DNA from: Clostridia bacterium
GTDB taxonomy: Bacteria > Acidobacteriota > Terriglobia > Terriglobales > Acidobacteriaceae
DNA length: 64,000 bases
Direction: 5' to 3'
NCBI GenBank assembly: GCA_035561135.1
Contig: DATMYA010000018.1
Span: 62,001 to 126,000 of the forward strand
Shown: positions 55,598-64,000 of the stretch, piece by piece
Layout: the number at the start of each line of letters is the position of its first letter
Position numbering within the stretch: position 1 is the first letter of the stretch
Made by a program: the position numbers and the translations under genes
Notes under the pieces: model-generated
Seen by the model: only the letters and a program-made list of their open reading frames with translations
Databases searched by the model: none
Told to the model about the DNA's origin: nothing

Positions 55598-57886
55598 TTA
55601 TTTCCGGCCAAACTTGAGCCTTAGTCCCACGCGCGCCATCACCGGAGCTGCGATTGTCCGCACTGGCGTGCGTCCGATTGTGTACCGGTTGTTCAGAAGA
55701 TTCTCGGCCGCTACAAACACTTCTGCTCTGTCGCCCATGGCGCGTGAGACAAACGCATTCAGCACGAAGAATTGCTCCAGCGGGAACTGGTTGCGATCGT
55801 CGTCGAACTGCATACCCTGCCAGCGGCCCTGTAAAGCAATCGTGACCAGCCTCAAGTCAGAGTACCGCGCCTGCACGCTGAACTCGTGCCGTGGCACTTG
55901 CGGAAGGAGTTTACCGAGCAGCGCCTCATTTCCCGGTGCGCGGAGAACGTACGAGTCGGCGAACTGGTATCCGCCACCGAGGTAGAGTTTTCCGAATACT
56001 TTTGATTCGCCCTCTAGCTCCAGGCCGCGAACCCGAGTGCGTCCCAGGTTCTGGCGTTGCCGGGTGATCAGATCCGGCAGAACAGACAGGGTCACGTTCG
56101 CGACGGGCCCGCTGATTTCGTTCCAGAAGAAAGTCTGGCGCAATGTCAACCGCTCGCTTGCTTGCTCCACGGCGCCGACCTCGCCTCCTGTCAGGCGCTC
56201 GGCCCTCAGCTCCGCATTTGCCAGCGTCAAAACGTCTCCAACGCGGAAACTTCGATAGAGTTCGTTGAGAGTGGGTGCACGGAACGCCCGGAATACGGCT
56301 CCGTTCAGCGCCACGTGGGTGTTCACTCGGTACACGGCAGAGATCCGAGGGCTGAAAGCCGTTTCGTCACGATCGGCGTATGCGACGTTCTTATCCTGCC
56401 CCGTCGCGGTCAGTGCGTGGGCCAATGAGCGGCCGTCAGAGTTCGTCCAGCGATCCATCCGCGCCGCCAGTGTCAATGATAGCTTGGGCGTTACGCCAAT
56501 GAGACCTTCGACGAATATACCCATCGTGTTCTGGCGGCCTCCGTTTCTTTGCGCGGACGTTGCAGCACCGGCGGCGTAGAGCGTTTCGTCGCTTTCGCCT
56601 TCTATCCAGCGCCCGTCCACTCCTGCGACGACCTGGTGCCCAGCCCATGGTTTTGTCCACTCAACAGAGAAGCCGGTCTGCTGAACGGGGACAGACTGAT
56701 CGCGCGTCAGCGCCTCACTGTTGCGATCCGGCGCGACTGCGAAGAAGTTCTGCCGAAGACCTTCCGTGCCCCCGTAGAGTCGCCATGACACTTGGCCTGC
56801 TTTGGTGCCCGCCCAGTCGCCCCCCGTCGCGAGTTGGCGAATCACCGCGCTGTTGCGCTCGCCGACTTTGCCATTCAGCCGATCTTCGTCAAAGTATGAA
56901 CCAGAGACAAAGATGCGTCCCGCTCCGCCCAACAGACGTTCAACTCTGGCCTGTGCAGTTCGATGTTGGGAATTAGCGACGGTGTCCACCGCCCCGCGTT
57001 CGGACTCAGGAACCGGCACGTAGCCATTGGTGCGAAATCCCTCGCCGCTCAACATTGCCACCCAGTTGCCAGCGCGCATGCTTCCCGCGGCAGAACCCAG
57101 TGGCGTGCCCAGAGTTCCGAATGAACTCTCGATGTTCAGCCTTGTGTCCATCGGGCGAAGGCCGATGAGGTTAACCGCGCCGCCAAGTGCGTCGGTGCCG
57201 TAGAGGTCAGACGCTCCGCCGCGAACCACCTCAATGCGCTCAATCGACTCCAGCGGCACACGTCCCCAGTAGACCCACCCACCGAATGGATCGTTGAGCG
57301 GAATTCCGTCCTGCAAGACCAGTGCGCGACTCGCGCCGCTCGCGCCCACTCCTCGCAATGAAACCCCTTGCGCCGTTGGGTTCGATGTCTGGCTACCTGA
57401 GCGGCGAAAGAGGGAAAAGCCCGGAACCTGCCTTAGCGTGTCGTCGATCGTCTGCGCGCCGGAGGAACGGAGCGCTTCGTCTTCGACTACGGCCACACTG
57501 GGCGTCTGCTCGGTTGCCACTTCCGTGCGGGTAGCCGTCACGGTCACCTGTTCCACGCGCAGGCGTAGCTTGAGCACGACCTTCACATCTTCTGCTCCCG
57601 CCTGCCAAGGGACTTCATCGGGCGCAAATCCGTTGGCCTTCACTCGCAAGCTGCCGCGAGTGGCCGTCGGGATTTCGAACTCGAAGCGTCCATTGTCATC
57701 CGTACTCCCGATTGATTCCTGTCCGCCAGCGCTAAGCGTAACGCTCGCACCTGCCACGGCGCGCCCACTCGGATCCTGCACAACTCCACAGACGCGTTCG
57801 AGGGAGGATGACGCGGCGACGGCCGGAAGGGTACCGATTAGCGCGAAACCGAGTAGAAGGAACACGAGACGCGAACGGGAATTCAT
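55598..57886 (-). CDS. TonB-dependent outer-membrane receptor with CarboxypepD_reg domain
   Basis: The 762-aa protein has a signal peptide (about 1-25), an Ig-like carboxypeptidase regulatory domain (about 30-110: VVQDPSGRAVAGASVTLSAG), a plug domain (about 130-240: GVGASGASRALVLQDGIPLN, ERIEVVRGGASDLYGTDALG) and a beta-barrel ending in a C-terminal RLKFGRK strand. It imports a ligand such as a siderophore, cobalamin or sugar with TonB energy. The nearby B12-dependent mutase makes cobalamin a candidate, but nothing in the sequence decides it and no riboswitch was seen. Confidence 0.87.
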   Translation of the reverse strand: MNSRSRLVFLLLGFALIGTLPAVAASSSLERVCGVVQDPSGRAVAGASVTLSAGGQESIGSTDDNGRFEFEIPTATRGSLRVKANGFAPDEVPWQAGAEDVKVVLKLRLRVEQVTVTATRTEVATEQTPSVAVVEDEALRSSGAQTIDDTLRQVPGFSLFRRSGSQTSNPTAQGVSLRGVGASGASRALVLQDGIPLNDPFGGWVYWGRVPLESIERIEVVRGGASDLYGTDALGGAVNLIGLRPMDTRLNIESSFGTLGTPLGSAAGSMRAGNWVAMLSGEGFRTNGYVPVPESERGAVDTVANSQHRTAQARVERLLGGAGRIFVSGSYFDEDRLNGKVGERNSAVIRQLATGGDWAGTKAGQVSWRLYGGTEGLRQNFFAVAPDRNSEALTRDQSVPVQQTGFSVEWTKPWAGHQVVAGVDGRWIEGESDETLYAAGAATSAQRNGGRQNTMGIFVEGLIGVTPKLSLTLAARMDRWTNSDGRSLAHALTATGQDKNVAYADRDETAFSPRISAVYRVNTHVALNGAVFRAFRAPTLNELYRSFRVGDVLTLANAELRAERLTGGEVGAVEQASERLTLRQTFFWNEISGPVANVTLSVLPDLITRQRQNLGRTRVRGLELEGESKVFGKLYLGGGYQFADSYVLRAPGNEALLGKLLPQVPRHEFSVQARYSDLRLVTIALQGRWQGMQFDDDRNQFPLEQFFVLNAFVSRAMGDRAEVFVAAENLLNNRYTIGRTPVRTIAAPVMARVGLRLKFGRK

Positions 57887-58329
57887 GGGAGCGCCAGCAC
57901 GAAAAGCTTGGATGCGAGTGCCTGCATCAGGGCGGCACGCCGGCAGAGATGAATTCGAAGAGAACTAAGGTGTCAACTCACTTTCAATCATTCGCACCCC
58001 ATAACCCGCATCACTCTGGGTTTTGGAATTACGGATTAAGGTTTGGCCTTACACCTCTCCTAGCACTTCTTTTCGCAAAACGAGCTTCAACCCTCGAACT
58101 TTCTTGCAGCTAGCAGATGCAGGTCTCTAGGCTACTCAACTACGTCAGCCACTCCACTACGAGTGCTGTGGCGGAAGTACCTAACTTCGTGTCAGCAATG
58201 GAAGTTGCGTCAACTAGGGCCTTGCACCTATTCCTGGCGCGCACTCAATTCCGTAGGCTAGACGCATTCGACGCAGTTTTGAAATTCCATGAGCGGTGGA
58301 AACTCAGCGCCGCAAAGTTTGGAGTATTG
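57887..58329. other. divergent leader region, no gene
   Basis: The region lies between the TonB receptor and the secreted Ig-like gene. It contains ACTAGGGCC...CCTA near 58215-58232 and several TAGGCTA elements, similar to the leader of the paralog at 10083. In-frame codons upstream of the chosen ATG are open back to 58117 but do not resemble a signal peptide. Confidence 0.4.
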
Positions 58330-59364
58330 ATGGTTCTCGTTCGCAATCTATTTCTTCATTTTCCTTCACTCCGGCTCAGTTCGCTGGCGGTCGTCTTCAC
58401 GCTGACCGCTGCCGCCCTCGCGTCCGCGGGCACCGTGACCATCAGTTCGCCCGCTTCCAACTCGTCGGTCACCGCGCCGATCCGTGTCGTCGCCTCGGCA
58501 TCGTCCTCGCGCTCGATTACGGCGATAAAGATTTATTTGGATGGAAACGGCGTTTACACAATCAAATCCACGTCCAAGATCGATACGAAGATATCTGCGT
58601 CCGTTGGCAGCCATCGCATAACGGTAAAGGCGTGGGACAGCTCTGGTGCGTCCTTCAGTTCGTCCGTGTATGCCAAGGTAACAAGCACCACCTCTGGTTC
58701 CACCGGGGGCTCGACCACAGTCCCGAGCACGGCGGCCGTGTTTAGCAGGATCGAGCAGATGTCCGGGTGGGGCAGCTGCACCTCTTGCGCCGGCGGCGGC
58801 GAGCAGGCGATCTACAAGATGAGCCAGAATCAGTCATCGCCCTCTCTTGATGGCAATTCGGCTAAGTTCTTTCTGGGCGGTTCCACCTCTTTCTCCCACG
58901 GCCTGTGGTGGCGTCGCATGTCGTCGAACTCCACCGCCACGCACTTCGTTTTCGATATGTACTACTACATGAACAATCCTTCTGCGTCGCAGGGCCTGGA
59001 GTTCGCTGCCAACCAGTCGAAGGACAACAAGTGGTACAAATTTTCAACCCAGTGCACCTGGGGCAAGAATGAGTGGAGGGTATGGGATTCGAAGAACGGC
59101 GGCTGGGTAGGTACCGGAATTGCCTGCAACCGTCCCCCGGCCTATAGCTGGCAGCATGTCACCTTTGAATACGCTCGCTCCAACGGTAAGGCAGTCTTCG
59201 TCTCCATCACCGTCAACGGCAAAAAGAGCTATCCCAACAAGAGCTTCTACCCGCAAGCGAAGTCGGGCAACGGCTCCGTCGGAATCCATTTCCAGCTGAA
59301 CGGCAACAGAGCCCAAACGGACTACAACGTATGGGCTGACAAGATGACTCTCAAGTATTGGTAG
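58330..59364 (+). CDS. secreted Ig-like protein, paralog of the gene at 10083
   Basis: The 344-aa protein has a signal peptide (about 1-34, VFTLTAAALASAG), an Ig-like domain (TISSPASNSSVTAPI, IKIYLDGNGVY, GSHRITVKAWDSSG), a Ser/Thr/Gly linker, and the conserved C-terminal domain (RIEQMSGW, a Cys-x2-Cys-Ala-Gly pair, SSPSLDGNSAKFFLGG, LWWRRM, FDMYYYMNNPSASQGLEF, TGIAC, VNGKKSYPNKSF, end YNVWADKMTLKYW). Several motifs match the 10083 protein residue by residue. The ATG follows GGAGTATTG. A strong terminator follows. Function unknown. Confidence 0.8.
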   Translation: MVLVRNLFLHFPSLRLSSLAVVFTLTAAALASAGTVTISSPASNSSVTAPIRVVASASSSRSITAIKIYLDGNGVYTIKSTSKIDTKISASVGSHRITVKAWDSSGASFSSSVYAKVTSTTSGSTGGSTTVPSTAAVFSRIEQMSGWGSCTSCAGGGEQAIYKMSQNQSSPSLDGNSAKFFLGGSTSFSHGLWWRRMSSNSTATHFVFDMYYYMNNPSASQGLEFAANQSKDNKWYKFSTQCTWGKNEWRVWDSKNGGWVGTGIACNRPPAYSWQHVTFEYARSNGKAVFVSITVNGKKSYPNKSFYPQAKSGNGSVGIHFQLNGNRAQTDYNVWADKMTLKYW

Positions 59365-59408
59365 GAGAAGCACGGGCAATACGGTCTCTCAGATTCTCTC
59401 CTGATGAA

Positions 59409-59437
59409 GGGCGCGCTCACTGCGTGCCCTTTTTTTT
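59409..59437 (+). terminator. intrinsic terminator
   Basis: An 8-bp stem GGGCGCGC / GCGTGCCC (one G:T) with loop TCACT is followed by eight T residues, 45 bases after the stop codon. Confidence 0.92.
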
Positions 59438-59774
59438 GCCTCATTCTACTTGGCGAATTTGTAGTTCGCCGCTCGGGAGAAGAGAAGTCGCTGAGCTGCT
59501 GAATCGCTGAACTACAGCAAATCTTGTCTCATGAGCGAGGGCGCAAGCCCAAAATCGAAGATTGCCCTTTTGCGAACTCCACGCTGGTGGTAGGGGGTCC
59601 TTCTACTGCGCGACTACGTCGCTCCGCGAAGGAAGACAAAAAATGCGCATCGCATTTCAGGACTTCCGATCACACGAGCGGCTCGAGAACTTACCTCAGG
59701 TTGTAAAGCCTTCCCAGCCGTCGCGAACGTCTATATCTTTACAGGCGTACACTCTTGCGGGAGGGAATTAAAAA
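59438..59774. other. no gene seen
   Basis: Short intergenic stretch. A few frames of about 60 codons show no family likeness. GGGAGGGA at about 59760-59767 is the ribosome site of the next gene. Confidence 0.5.
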
Positions 59775-60680
59775 TTGTTCAAGCGGCGCGCCTGTCTGCC
59801 TGTCCTCGCGATTCTCACTCTGCTTCTGCTCACCTCTGTCGCTTGCTCGCGCAAGCCAAAGGCGCAGCCGCGCCAGTACGATATCTTCGGCAAGGTCGTG
59901 TCCGTCGAGAAGGCCTCGAAGCAGGTGACGGTAGCGCACAAGGAAATTCCCGGTTTCATGAAGGCGATGACCATGTCCTTCAAGGTGAAGGACGAATGGG
60001 CGCTGAACGTGCTCGAACCGGGCGACGAGATCGGCGCGGTTCTGGTAGTCGATCGCGACGGCGCTTATCTTGAGCAGTTATCGATTCAGAAGAATTCAGG
60101 AACCCAACCAGAACCCGCAGCTAAACAGGGGGTGCGCGAGTCCCAGGTTGGTGACATCATCCCCGACTTCGTGCTTGTCAGCCAGGACGGCAAGTCCATC
60201 CGCATGCACCAGTTCCGCGGTAGGCCGCTCCTGCTCACGTTCATCTACACGCGTTGTCCCCTGCCGGATTACTGTATTCGCATGAGCAACAACTTCGCGG
60301 AGATCGCGAGCCAGCTCAAGCAGCAGCAGCCAGATCTCTACTCTCATTTGCAGATGCTCAGCATCAGCATCGATCCAGAGTTCGATAAGCCCGAGGTTCT
60401 TCGGCAATACGCAGCCAGCTACGCAGGAGAAGTTGATCCCAAGCTGACGCATTGGACCTTCGCAGGCGGAACTCCCGACCAGGTGCGCCGCATCGCAGAA
60501 TTCTTCGGCCTCAGCTATCTGAAGGAGAACGCGCAAATCGTCCATTCGCTCCGAACCGTGCTGACCGATTCACAAGGAAAGGTCACGGCCGTGTATCGCG
60601 GAAACGAGTGGAAGCCCGCGGATGTGATTGCAGATCTGTCGCGGGAAGTTGTGGCAGAAGCCTCGCGAACTAAGAAGTAG
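59775..60680 (+). CDS. CusF-like copper-binding domain fused to SCO1/SenC, lipoprotein
   Basis: The 301-aa protein has a lipoprotein signal (lipobox SVAC, Cys24), a CusF-like copper-binding domain (about 33-105, with GFMKAMTMSFKV) and an SCO1/SenC thioredoxin-fold domain (about 120-295). The SCO1 copper ligands are Cys161 and Cys167 in TRCPLPDYC, with five residues between the cysteines rather than the classic three, and His257 (QIVHSLRTV). It probably delivers copper to cytochrome oxidase or protects from copper in the periplasm. The start is TTG behind GGGAGGGA. It stands alone and is convergent with the second hydrogenase operon. Confidence 0.88.
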   Translation: MFKRRACLPVLAILTLLLLTSVACSRKPKAQPRQYDIFGKVVSVEKASKQVTVAHKEIPGFMKAMTMSFKVKDEWALNVLEPGDEIGAVLVVDRDGAYLEQLSIQKNSGTQPEPAAKQGVRESQVGDIIPDFVLVSQDGKSIRMHQFRGRPLLLTFIYTRCPLPDYCIRMSNNFAEIASQLKQQQPDLYSHLQMLSISIDPEFDKPEVLRQYAASYAGEVDPKLTHWTFAGGTPDQVRRIAEFFGLSYLKENAQIVHSLRTVLTDSQGKVTAVYRGNEWKPADVIADLSREVVAEASRTKK

Positions 60681-60731
60681 TCCGAGGTTCTGGCGAGTCT
60701 CGCCCGGCTTCTCACGACGCAATGAATGAAA

Positions 60732-60762
60732 AAAGCTCCTTCGCGTTATGCGAAGGAGCTTT
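60732..60762. terminator. bidirectional terminator between SCO1 gene and hydrogenase 2 operon
   Basis: A perfect 13-bp stem AAAGCTCCTTCGC / GCGAAGGAGCTTT with a 5-base loop. On the minus strand it is followed by T-rich CTTTTTTCATTC, so it mainly ends the hydrogenase operon. Confidence 0.88.
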
Positions 60763-60784
60763 GCACTTTACGATTGATCAGGTT

Positions 60785-61258
60785 TTAAGCGTGAGCAACC
60801 TCAGCCATGCCGCACTTCTGCGCAACCACTTCGTGCAGATGATGCACAATACCGGGCAGACTTTTGGCAACCGGCTGAGACAGGTTCTTGCCGTACCCGA
60901 AGCATTCGCCCGTCACCGTCACCATCAACGCTTCAGGGCACTGCTTATAGAGCGTCAGTGCGCAGGTAAGCAGGGTGGAAGGGTCCATGTGATGAGTCAG
61001 GCTCCCCGATTTCGGTTCTGCCGCCTCGATGTTACGGCATGAAATAGTGCCCGCGACACCGTTCGTGGATGCGTCGATGAAGATCACTAACTCCGTGTGC
61101 GAAATCTTCTCTGCCAGTTCCGGACCGAGCTGCTGGCATTCGATGAACTCAACTTCGTTGTTGCTGATGAGCTTCTGCAATTCCTCCGTAGCGCGCCAGC
61201 CGAAGCTGTCATCGCTGCGCAGGGGGTTGCCGTATCCAATGACGATCACCTTTGACAT
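60785..61258 (-). CDS. hydrogenase maturation protease (HycI/HoxW-like)
   Basis: The 157-aa endopeptidase removes the C-terminal tail of the hydrogenase large subunit after nickel insertion. Visible marks are the N-terminal VIVIGYGNPLRSDDSFGW with the metal-binding Asp, FIECQQLGPELAEKI with the acidic ligand, VIFIDASTNGV, and LTHHMDPSTLL with the metal His. GGGAGGAA precedes the ATG, which overlaps the hoxH2 stop (ATGA). It may also process HoxH1, since that operon has no protease of its own in the window. Confidence 0.9.
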   Translation of the reverse strand: MSKVIVIGYGNPLRSDDSFGWRATEELQKLISNNEVEFIECQQLGPELAEKISHTELVIFIDASTNGVAGTISCRNIEAAEPKSGSLTHHMDPSTLLTCALTLYKQCPEALMVTVTGECFGYGKNLSQPVAKSLPGIVHHLHEVVAQKCGMAEVAHA

Positions 61259-62679
61259 CAGTTCCTCCCTAGTGCGTCCAGCAGCGCGCCATCGGGGCCG
61301 CGCAACTCGATATGCATGGCCATCTGCCCGAGCGCATGCGTCGAGCAACTGAGGCACGGATCGAAGGCCCTTACTACTGCCTCAACCCGATTCAGCATGC
61401 CTTCCTGCAGCTTGGCGCCTTTCACGAAATGCTTGGCCACCTGCAGCACGCCCTTGTTGATGGCGAGGTTGTTGTGTCCGGTCGCGATCACCAGGTTTGC
61501 CGAAGTGATCAAACCGTTCTCGTCGATTTTGTAATGATGTATCAACGTGCCACGTGGTGCTTCCGACCCTCCAACTCCTTCGTAGTTGTTCGGACCGGCG
61601 AACGCGCGAACGTGTTTGCTCAGGATTTCCGGGTCGTGCAGCAGTTGATCGATCCGCTCCACTGCGAACAGTATTTCGATCAGCCGCGCGTAGTGGTAGT
61701 AGAACGAACTCAGGACCGTGTGCCGTTCCAGCTCGCGGAATTCCGCGAACTCTTCATCGGCGCGAGGGGTGCCGATACGCTTGCACAGATTCAACCGTGC
61801 CAGCGGACCCACACGGTAGATGCCCTCCGGGTAGCCCATTGGCTTGTAATAGGTGGACTTGAGGTATGAATCCGGCTCGCCGCATTCCCCGATGTAGTTC
61901 TGGTATTCCGGACCGTTAATGTGGTCGGCAATGATGTTGCCTTCCGCGTCAATGAACCGTATCCAGCCCTTGTAGAGCGCCAGTTCGCCTTCTTCGTTCG
62001 CGAGGCCCATGAAGAGCGTCGGGAAATTTGCGAATGTACGAATTTCTTTCCGGAAGCTCTCGATCTGGCTCTTGAACCACGTCAACGTCCGATGCGAGAT
62101 CGCCAATGCTTCCGGCAGCATCGCCATGATCTGGTCACGGCGCTCCTGCGTCAGCGGTTCGCTTACGCCGCCCGGCACGATCCAGCCCGGATGTATGCGC
62201 TTGCCGCCTAGGCACTCGATGATCTGCTGTCCGAATTGGCGCAGCCGTATGCCATCGCGGGCCATCTGCGGATTCGCCGCGAGTACGCCAAGGATGTTGC
62301 GTTTCGCTGGATCGCTTTCCATGCCCAGCAACAGGTCCGGCGAGGATAGATGGAAGAAGCTCAGTGCGTGCGATTGCACGATCTGAGCCAGGTTCATGAT
62401 GCGGCGCAACTTCTGCGCCGTCTCCGGAATTCGGACGGCTAAGATCGCGTCGCATGCTTTCGCGGATGCAATCAGGTGGCTCACCGGGCAGATGCCGCAG
62501 ATGCGCGCCATCAAGGCCGGCATCTCGGTGAAGGGACGTCCTTCGCATATCTTCTCGAAGCCGCGTACCTGCGTTACGTGGAAACGCGCGTCCTGCACGT
62601 TGCCTGAGTCATCGACATGCAAGGTGATTTTTGCGTGCCCTTCAATGCGTGTGACTGGTTCGATCGTGATCTTCTGCAT
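61258..62679 (-). CDS. hoxH: HoxH-like large subunit of a second [NiFe] hydrogenase
   Basis: The 473-aa catalytic subunit has the NiFe ligands [10 protein letters not shown] (Cys61, Cys64) and DPCLSCSTH (Cys442, Cys445), with a 25-residue tail for proteolytic removal. It has the same length and motif positions as HoxH at 31968-33389. It forms the enzyme with HoxY and HoxU encoded just upstream. No Sec codon is present. Confidence 0.93.
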   Translation of the reverse strand: MQKITIEPVTRIEGHAKITLHVDDSGNVQDARFHVTQVRGFEKICEGRPFTEMPALMARICGICPVSHLIASAKACDAILAVRIPETAQKLRRIMNLAQIVQSHALSFFHLSSPDLLLGMESDPAKRNILGVLAANPQMARDGIRLRQFGQQIIECLGGKRIHPGWIVPGGVSEPLTQERRDQIMAMLPEALAISHRTLTWFKSQIESFRKEIRTFANFPTLFMGLANEEGELALYKGWIRFIDAEGNIIADHINGPEYQNYIGECGEPDSYLKSTYYKPMGYPEGIYRVGPLARLNLCKRIGTPRADEEFAEFRELERHTVLSSFYYHYARLIEILFAVERIDQLLHDPEILSKHVRAFAGPNNYEGVGGSEAPRGTLIHHYKIDENGLITSANLVIATGHNNLAINKGVLQVAKHFVKGAKLQEGMLNRVEAVVRAFDPCLSCSTHALGQMAMHIELRGPDGALLDALGRN

Positions 62680-62687
62680 GGTGGCTC

Positions 62688-63221
62688 CTATGCGCCGAAG
62701 CGGGCCGTCATTGCCAGGTCCGGCATCCGACCCTCCAGCAACTCTGAGAGGACGTAGAAAATGTTGTCGGCCGAAGGCGGACAGCCTGGTACAAAGATGT
62801 CCACGTTCACGAACTCGTGAACCGGGCGTACTTTGTTCAGCAGCTTCGGCACAACGCTCTCCGGCGCCAACTGCTTCAGGTCGGAGTTCTCGACGTAAGT
62901 GCGGTTCAGGACTTCATCAACGGTGAATACGTCGCGCATCGACGGCACATTCCCCGTCACCGCGCAGTCGCCGAGCGAGATTAGGATCTTGGTATGTGCC
63001 CGGATTTTCCGGATCTTTGCCAGGTCCTCTTCGCTGCTCACCGCGCCTTCCACCAGAGTCACATCAACCCACTCGGGAAATACTTTCGCATCCACCAGCG
63101 GACCGTAAAGAAGGTCGATTTTTTCCGCCAATGCAATCAACCGCTCGTCGATGTCCAGTAGTGACATATGACAACCCGAGCAGCCGTCCAGCCATACCGT
63201 TGCAACTTTCACTTTGCTCAT
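62688..63221 (-). CDS. hoxY: HoxY-like small subunit (second hydrogenase)
   Basis: The 177-aa protein has the [4Fe-4S] ligands [18 protein letters not shown] and VPGCPPS. There is no signal peptide, so it is cytoplasmic. ATG overlaps the hoxU2 stop. Closely similar to the first HoxY in length and spacing. Confidence 0.92.
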   Translation of the reverse strand: MSKVKVATVWLDGCSGCHMSLLDIDERLIALAEKIDLLYGPLVDAKVFPEWVDVTLVEGAVSSEEDLAKIRKIRAHTKILISLGDCAVTGNVPSMRDVFTVDEVLNRTYVENSDLKQLAPESVVPKLLNKVRPVHEFVNVDIFVPGCPPSADNIFYVLSELLEGRMPDLAMTARFGA

Positions 63222-63940
63222 GGACGTCCCTCCCGCATCAGCGTCAGGTAAGGCAGGAACTGCCTGCGTTTCGACATCTCCGACACGGACTTGCCTTTTT
63301 CGGAGAGAGCGCCGGTTGGGCACACCTGCACGCACTTGCCGCAGGATGTGCATGTATCGGATTCGCCCCAGGCCGTATTCAGGTCGGTGATCACCTTCGC
63401 CTGCGATCCGCGTCCGGTCACATCCCACGTGTGCGCACCTTCAATTTCGTGGCACACGCGCACGCAACGCGTGCACAGGATGCAGCGGTTGTGGTCGTTG
63501 ATGTAGCGCTCATGCGAGGCGTCCACCGGCATATGCGGATGACGATAGGGTACCGAAATATGCGTGATGCCCAGCTTCTGCGCCATGCTTTGCAGGTCGC
63601 AGTGGCCATTGCTGACGCACACCGAACAGATGTGGTTACGCTCGGAAAACAGAAGCTCTACGATTACTTTTCTGTAGTTCTGCAGTCTCTCCGAGTTGAC
63701 CATCACTTCCATGCCCTCTTGCACGCGCGTCACGCAAGCTGGCAGCAGCTTTGGCGTACCCTTTACCTCGACGAGGCAGATACGGCACGCGCCGATCTCA
63801 GTCAATCCTTCAAGGTGGCACAAGGTCGGAATGTAAATACCGTTCTCGAGCGCGACCTCAAGAATCGTCTGGTCTTCACGAGCGCCTACATCGCGCCCGT
63901 CGATCTTCAACGTCTTGATCTCCACACTGGCTGGACTCAT
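63218..63940 (-). CDS. hoxU: HoxU-like Fe-S subunit (second hydrogenase)
   Basis: The 240-aa protein has the same four Fe-S motifs as the first HoxU: a [2Fe-2S] plant-type site ([24 protein letters not shown]), a His-Cys3 site ([13 protein letters not shown]) and two [4Fe-4S] sites ([23 protein letters not shown]). The start is the ATG of MSPASVE after GGGTGGGTGC; its ATGA overlaps the stop of the upstream partial gene. Confidence 0.92.
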   Translation of the reverse strand: MSPASVEIKTLKIDGRDVGAREDQTILEVALENGIYIPTLCHLEGLTEIGACRICLVEVKGTPKLLPACVTRVQEGMEVMVNSERLQNYRKVIVELLFSERNHICSVCVSNGHCDLQSMAQKLGITHISVPYRHPHMPVDASHERYINDHNRCILCTRCVRVCHEIEGAHTWDVTGRGSQAKVITDLNTAWGESDTCTSCGKCVQVCPTGALSEKGKSVSEMSKRRQFLPYLTLMREGRP

Positions 63941-64000
63941 GCACCCACCCCCGCCGCTTTCGGCTGACTGCACACTCCAGCGCCGCAGCTCTTGCGCTCG
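63937..64000 (-). CDS. hoxF: partial HoxF/NuoF-like C-terminus (cut by window edge)
   Basis: The final 20 codons of a gene entering from outside, ending in [12 protein letters not shown]...GVGA. The CGAGVC motif matches CQAGVC at the end of the NuoF part of the first HoxF, and the stop comes 14 residues later. This copy therefore seems to lack the GltD-like extension. Its identity is inferred from operon position and this short motif only. Confidence 0.6.
   Translation of the reverse strand, partial: ERKSCGAGVCSQPKAAGVGA

Noticed and set aside
57887-58116. Cobalamin riboswitch upstream of the TonB receptor
   Set aside because: The B12-box and the conserved core were not found on the minus strand; only GC-rich repeats are present.

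Overview
The window reads as a chromosomal segment of a Gram-negative bacterium, most likely an Acidobacteriota member of the Terriglobia / Koribacter-Sulfotelmatobacter type (inference). The grounds are the protein styles: a short HTH regulator with a WKEIASYLGKGVRTVQRW core, secreted Ig-like/TIG and beta-propeller proteins, a carboxypeptidase-regulatory-domain TonB receptor and a CusF-SCO1 fusion. No rRNA, CRISPR array or plasmid function was seen. Three tRNA genes are present: selenocysteine (TCA), glycine (GCC) and cysteine (GCA).

Layout. (1) 0.4-6.1 kb: a membrane-anchored GcvH-like protein that lacks the lipoyl lysine, an RsbRD-N-type sensor protein, then an operon of an acetyl-CoA hydrolase/CoA-transferase and a 2-oxoacid:ferredoxin oxidoreductase (delta, alpha and fused beta-gamma). 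(2) 6.1-9.8 kb: a basic small protein, a CPBP-like membrane protein, an EamA transporter, selC, a PhzF protein and a lone receiver. (3) 10-12.4 kb: a secreted Ig-like protein, an orphan ABC ATPase, tRNA-Gly and tRNA-Cys. (4) 12.4-14.1 kb: a 1.7-kb integrated island bounded by tRNA-Cys and a duplicated tRNA-Cys 3' end, carrying a receiver-RsbRD_N protein. (5) 14.5-26.4 kb: a secreted His-rich protein, a CDF transporter, a VOC protein, a large TIG/DNRLRE secreted protein, a MacAB-like exporter operon and a large secreted protein of unknown function. (6) 27-33.4 kb: a complete HoxEFUYH-type [NiFe] hydrogenase whose HoxF carries a GltD-like flavoprotein extension. (7) 33.5-43.2 kb: mixed small enzymes (RibD-like, DUF4242, MsrB, aldo/keto reductase, nitroreductase, S9 peptidase, cytochrome c), an ECF sigma factor, a CheR-PAS protein and a CRP-type sensor without HTH. 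(8) 43.5-53.4 kb: an eight-gene propionate/methylmalonyl-CoA operon (transcarboxylase 5S, 12S, OadG-like subunit, biotin carrier, epimerase, MutA, MutB, MeaB). (9) 53.4-60.7 kb: a PQQ-like propeller, a TonB receptor, a paralog of the secreted Ig-like protein and a copper chaperone. (10) 60.8-64 kb, minus strand: a second Hox-type hydrogenase (HoxF end, HoxU, HoxY, HoxH) with its maturation protease.

How it fits together (inference). The oxidoreductase makes acyl-CoA plus reduced ferredoxin, the CoA-transferase can release or exchange the CoA, the hydrogenases exchange electrons between NAD(P)H (possibly ferredoxin) and H2, and the transcarboxylase/mutase set interconverts succinyl-CoA/methylmalonyl-CoA/propionyl-CoA and pyruvate/oxaloacetate without ATP. 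This is a fermentative or low-oxygen energy module. The strongest unexpected signal is a CRP/FNR-type palindrome, GTGA-N6-TCAC. I found it upstream of the oxidoreductase operon (two copies 22 bp apart), the hydrogenase operon, the HTH-less CRP-type gene and the propionate operon, which suggests one regulon over the scattered anaerobic genes.
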